A DNA stretch of 8,370 nt from CAYSNP01 sp050945855 (GTDB lineage Bacteria; Bacillota; Clostridia; Christensenellales; DTU072). The translations under genes and the position numbers were made by a program. The notes under the pieces are model-generated. The model saw nothing but the letters and a program-made list of their open reading frames with translations, was not told the DNA's origin and did not search any database. Every line of letters starts with the position of its first letter. The first letter of the stretch is position 1. Positions 1 through 6,128 of this stretch are shown here, in pieces. The stretch covers positions 1 to 8,370 of the forward strand of contig JBMNTS010000048.1 in NCBI GenBank assembly GCA_050945855.1, written 5' to 3'.

Positions 1-191
1 AAGTCCTCCAGCACTTTTTTAAGATAGGCGGTGTCATACTCTTTGTATTTGACCGCTTTCGCAAATTCTCTTCTCCTCTTGTACTCCCACCTTTTGGCGA
101 TAACGGTAAAGACCGCCACCAGAAAGGCCATCACAATGATTTTTCTTACGGTAAGCTTAAGCTCTCCTTGTTTGTCCGTGATTTTTGCCAT
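1..191 (-). CDS. Unrecognised membrane-anchored protein, N-terminal part (3' end outside window)
   Basis: The first 63 codons of a leftward gene are visible, and the frame is still open at the window edge. The start is an ATG at 191-189. It is chosen because a strong ribosome binding site (TAAGGAG, 204-198) sits 6 nt upstream and a good promoter lies just beyond. The protein starts MAKITDKQGELKLTVRK, a polar, basic segment. About 17 hydrophobic residues follow (roughly 17-33, IIVMAFLVAVFTVIA). Next come a strongly basic stretch (KRWEYKRRR) and a charged, helix-prone region. This suggests a single N-terminal membrane anchor, and the positive charges just after it favour keeping the C-terminal part in the cytoplasm. 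No family is recognised and no function is proposed. The helical part after the anchor could belong to a small structural or regulatory membrane protein, but this cannot be settled from 63 residues. Confidence 0.75.
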   Translation of the reverse strand, partial: MAKITDKQGELKLTVRKIIVMAFLVAVFTVIAKRWEYKRRREFAKAVKYKEYDTAYLKKVLED

Positions 192-215
192 TATGGTCTC
201 CTTATGTATAAATAG

Positions 216-244
216 AATTTAGCACAAAAACGCGGTTTCGTCAA
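216..244 (-). promoter_or_regulatory. Sigma-A type promoter of the leftward membrane-protein gene
   Basis: On the minus strand, TTGACG (244-239) is followed by a 17-nt spacer and TAAATT (221-216). These match the housekeeping consensus at 5/6 and 4/6 positions with ideal spacing. Transcription would start near 209, giving a leader of about 18 nt that carries the TAAGGAG ribosome binding site. The element resembles the promoter of the alcohol dehydrogenase operon at 7301-7329: 23 of 31 positions are identical from the TATTGAC block to the end of the -10. Confidence 0.65.
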
Positions 245-260
245 TACGCCCCAGGTGTAT

Positions 261-293
261 AAAACGCAAAAACCCGCTGTTATGGCGGGCTTT
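261..293 (-). terminator. Rho-independent terminator acting on minus-strand transcripts
   Basis: Read on the minus strand, AAAGCCCGC (293-285) pairs with GCGGGTTTT (277-269) across a 7-nt loop. This gives a 9-bp stem with a single G-U wobble. It is followed by a T-rich tail: five Ts (272-268), GCG, then four more Ts. On the plus strand the same stem has an A-C mismatch and a poor T-tract, so the minus direction is favoured. No minus-strand gene ends nearby. The closest upstream minus gene is the GPH symporter ending at 1248, so the likely client is read-through RNA from that operon running antisense under the deacetylase gene. It would also shield the downstream promoter at 216-244. Confidence 0.6.
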
Positions 294-322
294 GAGGCGT
301 AATCGTGATTTATACGGGGTGA

Positions 323-333
323 GCAATAATTGC
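323..333. repeat. Small palindrome, possible operator
   Basis: GCAAT-A-ATTGC is a perfect 5-1-5 inverted repeat. It extends to GAG/CTC on the outside if one unpaired base is allowed (321-336). It lies about 70-80 nt upstream of the deacetylase start. The position would suit a regulator site, but such short AT-centred palindromes also arise by chance. No second copy was seen in the window. Confidence 0.2.
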
Positions 334-365
334 CTCGCATGGAATTTTCTCCGCAAATATATTCT

Positions 366-395
366 TTGAGTTTTTTATCTGCAATTAAACAAAAT
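366..395 (+). promoter_or_regulatory. Possible promoter of the deacetylase gene
   Basis: TTGAGT (366-371), an 18-nt spacer and CAAAAT (390-395) make a 4/6 plus 4/6 match to the housekeeping consensus. If used, transcription would begin within a base or two of the ATG at 403, giving a nearly leaderless mRNA. That would fit the lack of any Shine-Dalgarno sequence there. The region is AT-rich, so weak matches are expected by chance. TATATT at 359-364 is an alternative -10, without a convincing -35. Confidence 0.2.
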
Positions 396-402
396 AAAAA
401 TT

Positions 403-1251
403 ATGAATAGTTCAACGGCAAAAAGGTTTATTGCGGTTTGCGTATGCTTTGCGGTTTTTGCGGGAGTATGGGGGACTTCTCCTTATGCGGCGGGGGCGGA
501 AGGCGAAGTCAGGCTTCCGGTAATAATGTACCATAAAATACTCAGCCGAAAGGAAAGCGGCTCCGCCTTGCTTGCAGAACAATTGGAGCAGGACCTGGCA
601 GCGTTAAAAAGGGCGGGGTATACCTGTGTGTTTCCCTCCCAAGTGATAGCCTATGTAAAGGGAGATGGGGAGTTGCCCGAAAAACCTGTCATGCTTACCT
701 TTGACGACGGTTATTACTCCACTGCCTGTTACGCGCTGACCCTCCTTCAAAAGTATGATATGAAAGGCGTTGTAAACATTATCGGAGCGTTTACGGAGTT
801 TTCCACCACTTCAAAAGACCACTCCAATCCCTATTATTCGCACCTGACCTGGGAGCAGATTAAAGAGCTTGCGGACAGCGGATACTTTGAGATAGGCAAT
901 CATACCTACAATATGCACCATTACAAGCCCCGTTTCGGAATAATGCCCAAAGAGGGGGAAGGGGAGCGCGCGTATAAACAAAACTTGAAAAGCGATATAG
1001 CCCGTTTGCAAAAGCTGCTGGGTGAAAAATGCGGAGTGAACCCAAGCATTTTTGCCTATCCCTTTGGAGAATACTCGGACTGCGCCAAACAGGTGTTGCT
1101 GGAAATGGGTTTTGAAATGCTGTTTACCTGCAACGAAGGCGTATGCGTGATTGCCAAAGGCGATGAAAAATGCCTGCATTATGTAAAGAGATTCAACCGC
1201 AAAGCCTCCTACTCTTCGGACTATTTAATCAGTCTTATCGAGGGGGCTTAA
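403..1251 (+). CDS. Secreted polysaccharide deacetylase (NodB/CE4-type)
   Basis: This is a predicted metal-dependent de-N-acetylase of the NodB homology (carbohydrate esterase 4) superfamily, acting outside the membrane on peptidoglycan or another amino-sugar polymer. Residues 1-32 form a signal peptide: basic K7/R8, a hydrophobic core, and a likely cleavage site after AGA. It has no lipobox. The mature part starts with LPVIMYHKI (39-46), typical of the PgaB/YadE-like branch. Motif 1 is TFDDGY (99-104), with D101 as expected general base and D102 as metal ligand. Motif 2 is GNHTYNMH (165-172), with H167 and H172 as metal ligands. Motif 3 is FAYPFGEYSD (217-226). The length (282 aa) is normal for a single-domain enzyme. 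The ATG at 403 lacks a Shine-Dalgarno sequence, but it gives a proper signal peptide. It is the only plus-strand gene, and its stop overlaps that of the converging symporter gene. The substrate cannot be told from the sequence, and nothing links it functionally to the sugar operon. Confidence 0.88.
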   Translation: MNSSTAKRFIAVCVCFAVFAGVWGTSPYAAGAEGEVRLPVIMYHKILSRKESGSALLAEQLEQDLAALKRAGYTCVFPSQVIAYVKGDGELPEKPVMLTFDDGYYSTACYALTLLQKYDMKGVVNIIGAFTEFSTTSKDHSNPYYSHLTWEQIKELADSGYFEIGNHTYNMHHYKPRFGIMPKEGEGERAYKQNLKSDIARLQKLLGEKCGVNPSIFAYPFGEYSDCAKQVLLEMGFEMLFTCNEGVCVIAKGDEKCLHYVKRFNRKASYSSDYLISLIEGA

Positions 1252-2738
1252 ACTCCTTTTTGAAACCTGTTTGCCAGCATTTGCTCTTTTTCGGTTTGCA
1301 ACCGCGCGACTCTTTCCTTGTTTAAGGGATAGAACAAGAATAAGGTTACTGCCATCAGCCCGAAAATCAAAGCGGGGATAAGGGTGGCAAGGTCGTACAT
1401 TTTCTTTAAGTTCTCCAAGGATTGCACCGCGCCCTTTTCGTATTTGTAATTCATAAGCAGCAGCGCGCCGTTGACCGCTATAGCCGCCAGCATCTGCCCT
1501 ACTTTGCGGAAAAACATAAAGAACGCGTACGCCGTACCTTCTTCCTTTACGCCGTTTTTAACCCCTATGTAATCGATTGAGTCCGTCGCCAGCGCCCAGA
1601 CCTGCAAGGCGATAAAGCCCTGTCCCACGCCCACGAATAAGTTGAGAGCAAGATATAACCACCACGCTCCCGGCATAAGGCCTCTGCAAAAATACATCAG
1701 CAGGCAACTTACCGATGAGAGCGCGATTCCCGCGGCGCACAACTCCTTTTTGCCGAACATGCGCACAAGCTTGGGGGTAAAAGGCATCAGCATAATCATA
1801 GGCGCGTACAGACACGCCATTGCCACCATATTCATCCAGCCTTTGCCAAAGTAGTCCGCAAAAAGGTAGAGATTAAAACTCTGAGTAAACATTTGCGCCG
1901 CAAGCAGCAGCATGGAAGCTATACACATAGCCAAAAAGGCGCGGTTGGTCATAAAGGCTTTGAGCAGGTTGGAAAAGTCGCCTTTTTCCTTTTTCTCTTT
2001 TGCAACAGGCAGCACCCTTTCCTTATTCAAATAAAAGGAACAGATGCACCCTATCAGCATCATTACGGAAAAAACGATTACGCCGATAATTACCGGTCTG
2101 TACGCCATATCCTGAATTACCAGTCCGTTTTCGCCTATTACCTTATTGCCGTCCGCGCCCACTCTGTCTATATAGCAAAAAGAAGCAAGCAGAAGTATGG
2201 GCAAATTGCCCAAGCCCGCGCCCGCCGAACGGAAAACGGAGAGTTTATTGCGTTCGCCCTCCTCCGAAGTAACAACGGAAGCCAGGGAGCCGTAAGGTAT
2301 CTGAAGCATGGTATACGCCATACCCCAAAAGACATAGGTGACGGTGGCGTAAATAAAGGTGGGGATATGGTCGGGCGCAGACGCCAGCCCCGGCCATTTG
2401 ACAAACATCAAAATGGAGAATACGGCCAGAGGAAAGGAAGCGCGCACAAGCCAGGGGCGATACCTTCCGCTTTTTGCGGGTCTTACGGTGTCCGCGATTC
2501 TGCCCATAATAGGGTCGTTTATGGCGTCCCACAGCCGCGCCCCTATCATCATAATCATAATCCACAGCGGATTGAGCAGGAATATATCGGTATAAAATTT
2601 CTGCAGCAGAGAGCCAACAAGCCCGAATACCAGGGAGCAGGATACGTCCCCCAGCGCGTAGCCGATATAGTCCTTTGTTTTGAGTCCGCTGGTGCGGGCA
2701 ATGTAATTGGTTCGCGAAATTGTTTGATTATCGTCCAT
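1248..2738 (-). CDS. GPH-family (MelB-type) cation:sugar symporter
   Basis: This 496-residue, 12-helix inner-membrane transporter belongs to the glycoside-pentoside-hexuronide:cation symporter family of the MFS. It is expected to import a glycoside or sugar with Na+ or H+. Family marks in order are IGYALGDVSCSLVF (25-38), LWDAINDPIMGR (69-80) and SGRYRPWLV (90-98). D71 and D75 in the second of these match the cation-site aspartates D55 and D59 of MelB. The mid-protein 'ATDSIDYIGVKNGVKEEGT' region (384-402) and K412, in the place of the MelB cation-site lysine, complete the set. A hydrophilic central loop is seen near 238-260. The start is well supported by AGGAGA (2748-2743), 4 nt before the ATG. 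It is the last gene of the minus-strand operon, 16 nt after the EamA gene. Its stop overlaps the deacetylase stop by 4 nt, leaving no room for its own terminator. The substrate is probably the sugar handled by the operon's isomerase (inference). Confidence 0.9.
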   Translation of the reverse strand: MDDNQTISRTNYIARTSGLKTKDYIGYALGDVSCSLVFGLVGSLLQKFYTDIFLLNPLWIMIMMIGARLWDAINDPIMGRIADTVRPAKSGRYRPWLVRASFPLAVFSILMFVKWPGLASAPDHIPTFIYATVTYVFWGMAYTMLQIPYGSLASVVTSEEGERNKLSVFRSAGAGLGNLPILLLASFCYIDRVGADGNKVIGENGLVIQDMAYRPVIIGVIVFSVMMLIGCICSFYLNKERVLPVAKEKKEKGDFSNLLKAFMTNRAFLAMCIASMLLLAAQMFTQSFNLYLFADYFGKGWMNMVAMACLYAPMIMLMPFTPKLVRMFGKKELCAAGIALSSVSCLLMYFCRGLMPGAWWLYLALNLFVGVGQGFIALQVWALATDSIDYIGVKNGVKEEGTAYAFFMFFRKVGQMLAAIAVNGALLLMNYKYEKGAVQSLENLKKMYDLATLIPALIFGLMAVTLFLFYPLNKERVARLQTEKEQMLANRFQKGV

Positions 2739-2754
2739 TATATCTCCTCTCTTC

Positions 2755-3666
2755 TCAGGTTTGGTTTATTGTTTCCGGTTTTTTAAATTTGCTTTGCAAT
2801 ATAATAGCGGCAGCGCCCGCAAGAATAAGCGCGAAGCCGAAAAATTGGGTAATGGCTATTTTTTCACCAAATATGGCTATGCCCGCAAGACAGCTTATTA
2901 CGGGTACGGCAAGCAAAAACAGCTTTACCTTCCATACGGGAAATACTTTTAGGTTGCGGTAATAAAAAACATAAATAAAGGTTTGAGCCAACCCGCCCGC
3001 GGCAAGAGGGATAAAGAGCCGGGTATCAGCTCCTGCTGTTTTCAGTACGCCGAAATCGCCCGCGATAAGCGCGCTTATAAGAAATAAAAGCATTACTGTA
3101 AAATTGTTATAGTAAGCGATAACGTCGCTGTCCGCTCCTTTTGCCTGCGCGCGCTTGATAACGAATGCGTTTATAGTAACCGACAACGCGCTCAGGATAA
3201 AGAACAAATCATAGAGATTGAAAGCAAAATCGGTAAAGTCCGCATTTATCACAAATATTGCGCCCAATAGCGAAGCTATGGCGCCTATCCAATCAAAAAG
3301 GCGCAATTTTTCCTTGAATATAATTGCGGACGCAAAGCACGCCATAAGGATATCCGTTTTTAACAGCACCGCTCCCGAGGATACCGTGCTGCGGGAAAAG
3401 CCCAGGTTGGCAAAGGCGTCCAGCAAATACCCCAGCAAGCCTATCAACAGAAAAATAAAGGTAGTTCTGCCGTACTTAAACAGCTCCGCGAACTTCTTTT
3501 TTATTATTATGTATACCGTCAAAAAAACAAAAGCGGATAAGCGGAGCAAAAAACCCGCCAAAAGCGCGGTGGTGTAATCTACCGCCCATTTTGACAGCGC
3601 ATAGTACGCCGCCCATGAGAGCGCCATACCGATAATGGAAATTGTGTCCGCCATGCCCTTTTTCAT
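2755..3666 (-). CDS. EamA-domain (drug/metabolite transporter superfamily) permease
   Basis: This 303-residue protein is hydrophobic throughout, with about ten membrane helices in two EamA repeats. Each repeat ends in the usual block. The first is near 100-140 and includes E119 in FKEKLRLFDWIG. The second is near 250-290 and includes E268 in FGEKIAITQFFG. Family members move small metabolites, often outward, and the substrate cannot be read from the sequence. The gene sits 18 nt after the isomerase and 16 nt before the symporter, so it is almost surely cotranscribed. It may export an end product or admit an alternative substrate. The start is not firm: neither the ATG at 3666 nor the in-frame ATG four codons later (3654) has a good ribosome binding site, and coupling to the upstream gene is likely. 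The basic C-terminal tail (KFKKPETINQT) is unremarkable. Confidence 0.85.
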   Translation of the reverse strand: MKKGMADTISIIGMALSWAAYYALSKWAVDYTTALLAGFLLRLSAFVFLTVYIIIKKKFAELFKYGRTTFIFLLIGLLGYLLDAFANLGFSRSTVSSGAVLLKTDILMACFASAIIFKEKLRLFDWIGAIASLLGAIFVINADFTDFAFNLYDLFFILSALSVTINAFVIKRAQAKGADSDVIAYYNNFTVMLLFLISALIAGDFGVLKTAGADTRLFIPLAAGGLAQTFIYVFYYRNLKVFPVWKVKLFLLAVPVISCLAGIAIFGEKIAITQFFGFALILAGAAAIILQSKFKKPETINQT

Positions 3667-3684
3667 AATTTTGTCAATCCCGTA

Positions 3685-4998
3685 TTATAAGACCTCGGTT
3701 GCGGTAAGCCTGGCAAAGATTTCAAAAGGCTTTGTGTAATCGCCGTATACCATGGAAAAATGGTGGGCGGCGCCTGAATAGACAACCTTGTCCAAAACCT
3801 CCCGCATTCCGCGCTCGAATTGGCATTTCGCGTACGTTCCCGTAAGCTGCTTTTGCATGTGAAGCGCTTGCCCCTTTTCCTGAATCAACCTGTAGCGGCC
3901 GCCGACGCTGTCCAGCCGCGCTATGCTTACAGCGCCCCGCTTCATCGCAAATCCCGCCGTCACCCCTTTGCCGGAGGCAAAATAAGTATCCAAAGTAGGA
4001 GTGCATATCCCGTCGCAAAGGGAGCAGGGGGCAACCCCGCAATGCCACATCAGCGCGAAATTATCCTGCAGGTTTACCTGCGAAAGGTCTGCCATAAAGG
4101 GTGTGTCCGCTCCCGCGGCCTGATGGGCAAGCATAGTGATGCCGCAATCAATATCACCTTCACAAGCCAGAATACAGCTCTCGTCCTGCGCAAGCGACAT
4201 AGCCGCGCAAGGGGCAATTCCATAGTCGCGCGCGAATTCCGGCCAGCAGCGCACGGCAAGCACATTTATGTCCTTTTCCGACATAAAACCCTCCAGTTTG
4301 GCTGCCAATATAGCCGTTTTGGATACCTGTTGCGCCGTTATGCCGCTTGTGTCGAATATGCCTTTAATCTTATCGGAATAGTAATCTGCCCGCTCTTTTT
4401 TCTCGGGATAGCCGATAACGTCCGCAAGTTCGTAATGGTCGGTAAGACAGCCGTACTTTTTATACAGCGCAAGTTCGTCCGCGCCCACATTAAAAAATCC
4501 GTGCGCCCGATACCCTAAAATACCTATACGCGCTTTACGAAGCGCGGCAATCATGCGTATTGCCGCCACCCAGTCAGCGTCTATGGTATCGGACAGTGTA
4601 TAGGTAAAATCCGTATAGCCGCTTTTGGTAAGGTTGGAAGCGTTAAGATTAAGACCGCACACCGAATTAAGCCTTATCTTGCCGCCGTTATATGGAAGTT
4701 CGGGCAGCGCCCATAAGAGCAAGGGCTTGTCGCATTGCTTTTTTATCTCCAATGCAAGATGCCCCAAATGAAAAGTGCCGGAAATGACCGCGATGCCGTC
4801 CACATGCTTCTCGGAAAAGAAATCTCCCGCACGGCGGGCTTCCTGCGGCTCCATAACGACGCCGGGTATCGCGTGCAGAGTTATGCTTTCGTCACGGTTA
4901 AGCTCGGATATTATACCGTTGTAAATTTCCTTTGCCGCTTCATAATCAAATGTGTCTCTGGCAAGGCAAACAATGCCTAAATTGATTTTTTGTTTCAT
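3685..4998 (-). CDS. L-fucose/L-arabinose isomerase-like sugar isomerase
   Basis: This predicted cytoplasmic, divalent-metal (usually Mn2+) aldose-ketose isomerase has 437 residues. It belongs to the shorter FucI/AraA-related family (COG2407-like). It is shorter than classical FucI (about 590) and AraA (about 500), mainly at the N-terminus. The N-terminal half is a Rossmann-like region starting INLGIVCLARDTFDYEAA (5-22). Active-site candidates are E254 in RCWPEF, the acidic CEGDID cluster (279-284), H319 in MWHCG, and H412/H413 in GAAHHFSMVYGDY. By analogy with FucI and AraA these supply two acidic ligands and a histidine. A ribosome binding site (AAGGTG, 5009-5004) lies in the last codons of the upstream ROK gene, 5 nt before the ATG, and the two genes are 2 nt apart. 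The true substrate is unknown. Fucose, arabinose, another deoxysugar, or a modified hexose such as sulfoquinovose are all possible, as related proteins have differing specificities. Confidence 0.82.
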   Translation of the reverse strand: MKQKINLGIVCLARDTFDYEAAKEIYNGIISELNRDESITLHAIPGVVMEPQEARRAGDFFSEKHVDGIAVISGTFHLGHLALEIKKQCDKPLLLWALPELPYNGGKIRLNSVCGLNLNASNLTKSGYTDFTYTLSDTIDADWVAAIRMIAALRKARIGILGYRAHGFFNVGADELALYKKYGCLTDHYELADVIGYPEKKERADYYSDKIKGIFDTSGITAQQVSKTAILAAKLEGFMSEKDINVLAVRCWPEFARDYGIAPCAAMSLAQDESCILACEGDIDCGITMLAHQAAGADTPFMADLSQVNLQDNFALMWHCGVAPCSLCDGICTPTLDTYFASGKGVTAGFAMKRGAVSIARLDSVGGRYRLIQEKGQALHMQKQLTGTYAKCQFERGMREVLDKVVYSGAAHHFSMVYGDYTKPFEIFARLTATEVL

Positions 4999-5000
4999 AA

Positions 5001-6128
5001 TTACACCTTAAATAATTTTTCCAATAGAATATACCTTGCTCCCGCCAAGGCTTTTATATTTTTTTCATTGCCTATGTTCTTTATCTCCAACCTGCCGTAG
5101 CCCAACTCCTTCAGCTTTTTATAAAAATCGCCTGTTATTCCGCTTTGCGAAAAAACCCCGCCCGTAACAATCACAAGTTTTGGGTCGTACAGGGCGGCGG
5201 CGTTGCCTATCGCTATCGCAAGCCTTTCTATAAGGGCGGAAATGACCCCGGTTGCCGCCTCCTCGCTGCCGTAAGCGGAATATATCTGCCCTATTTCCTT
5301 TTTTTGTCCGGTTTTTTCAAAGTATGCCTCCTCAATAGCCTTATCCGAAGCTACCGTTTCCAAACACCCCCGCCTGCCGCACGCGCAAAGCCTGCCAAAG
5401 GGCATCGCTACTGTATGCCCTATCTCTCCCGCGGCGTTGTTGTAGCCCTCTTCCGCTTCTCCGCCGGTAATCAGGGCGCACCCTATCCCCGGCGAATGCT
5501 TGATGAACATAAAATTGTCCTCTTTGCTTTGTATAAGGGCGCGCGCCTGCGCCTTAACGTTGTTGATAACGCAGATATCCCTTGAGTTAAGCCCCTCTTT
5601 CAAACGCGCAAGCAAGGGAAATCCGAGCGGCAGTATGCCGTAACTGTCTATACTTACGCCGCTGTCCTTATCCACTTTGCCGGATATGCCCACGCCTATG
5701 CCCAAAAGGGTCAGCTTTTCGGGCTTGCTTGCGATAAGCAGGCGAATTTCCCGCAACAGTAACTCAAGGTTGTTGTCAAGCAGCTTCTTTGTGTCAAATG
5801 TTTTTTGTTCAAGCACGTTATTGTAGGTGCAAAGCGAAATATGAGTTTTATCCTTTTCTATATTTATCCCCACCGCTCCGTACGCGCTTTCCTCAAAATG
5901 CAGCAATACCTCTTTGCGTCCCGTACTGTTGCGCTGCACGCTGCTCCCTTCCGAAAGCAGTCCTTGCGCAATGAGCTTGCCCGTTATCTGGGATATGGAA
6001 GCGGGGGTAAGCCCAAGCTCGGCGGCAAGCCTGAGCCGCGACTTATCCCCTTCCAGCAACAGCTTGAACATAATATTTATCTTATTGTTTTTATGCAATA
6101 ATTTCGGATTGATGATTTTACTTACCAT
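5001..6128 (-). CDS. ROK-family transcriptional repressor (XylR/NagC/Mlc type)
   Basis: This 375-residue protein has an N-terminal winged helix-turn-helix (about 15-75; the recognition region is near LTPASISQITGKLIAQGLL, 40-58). A ROK sugar-kinase-like domain follows (about 83-370). The zinc signature is complete: GEIGH (234-238) followed by C248, C250 and C255 in CACGRRGC. The glycine-rich SPGIGCALITGG (212-223) is present. The position usually held by the kinase catalytic aspartate ('ND') reads N189-N190 here. Together with the DNA-binding domain this argues for a sugar-sensing regulator, not a kinase. Its start overlaps the end of the alcohol dehydrogenase gene by 11 nt with no clear Shine-Dalgarno nearby, so translation is probably coupled. 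Being inside the operon, it likely controls its own synthesis through the palindrome at 7280-7302. The inducer is presumably the sugar that enters the pathway (inference). Confidence 0.9.
   Translation of the reverse strand: MVSKIINPKLLHKNNKINIMFKLLLEGDKSRLRLAAELGLTPASISQITGKLIAQGLLSEGSSVQRNSTGRKEVLLHFEESAYGAVGINIEKDKTHISLCTYNNVLEQKTFDTKKLLDNNLELLLREIRLLIASKPEKLTLLGIGVGISGKVDKDSGVSIDSYGILPLGFPLLARLKEGLNSRDICVINNVKAQARALIQSKEDNFMFIKHSPGIGCALITGGEAEEGYNNAAGEIGHTVAMPFGRLCACGRRGCLETVASDKAIEEAYFEKTGQKKEIGQIYSAYGSEEAATGVISALIERLAIAIGNAAALYDPKLVIVTGGVFSQSGITGDFYKKLKELGYGRLEIKNIGNEKNIKALAGARYILLEKLFKV

Noticed and set aside
31..222. Plus-strand 63-codon open frame at the left end
   Set aside because: It covers the minus-strand membrane-protein gene, which has a promoter, a ribosome binding site and a coherent start. 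The plus frame has none of these.
1893..2786. Long plus-strand open frame (297 codons) opposite the GPH symporter
   Set aside because: It lies antisense to a clear symporter gene, has a low-complexity, His/Arg/Gly-rich composition with no domain or ribosome binding site, and is a shadow of the real frame.
3671..3676. TTGACA in the isomerase-EamA gap as an internal -35 box
   Set aside because: There is no acceptable -10 at 16-18 nt spacing downstream, where the sequence already lies in the EamA coding start.
3820..4518. Plus-strand open frame (232 codons) opposite the isomerase
   Set aside because: It is antisense to a well-supported gene, rich in Arg/His/Ser with no recognisable motif, and has no promoter or ribosome binding site.
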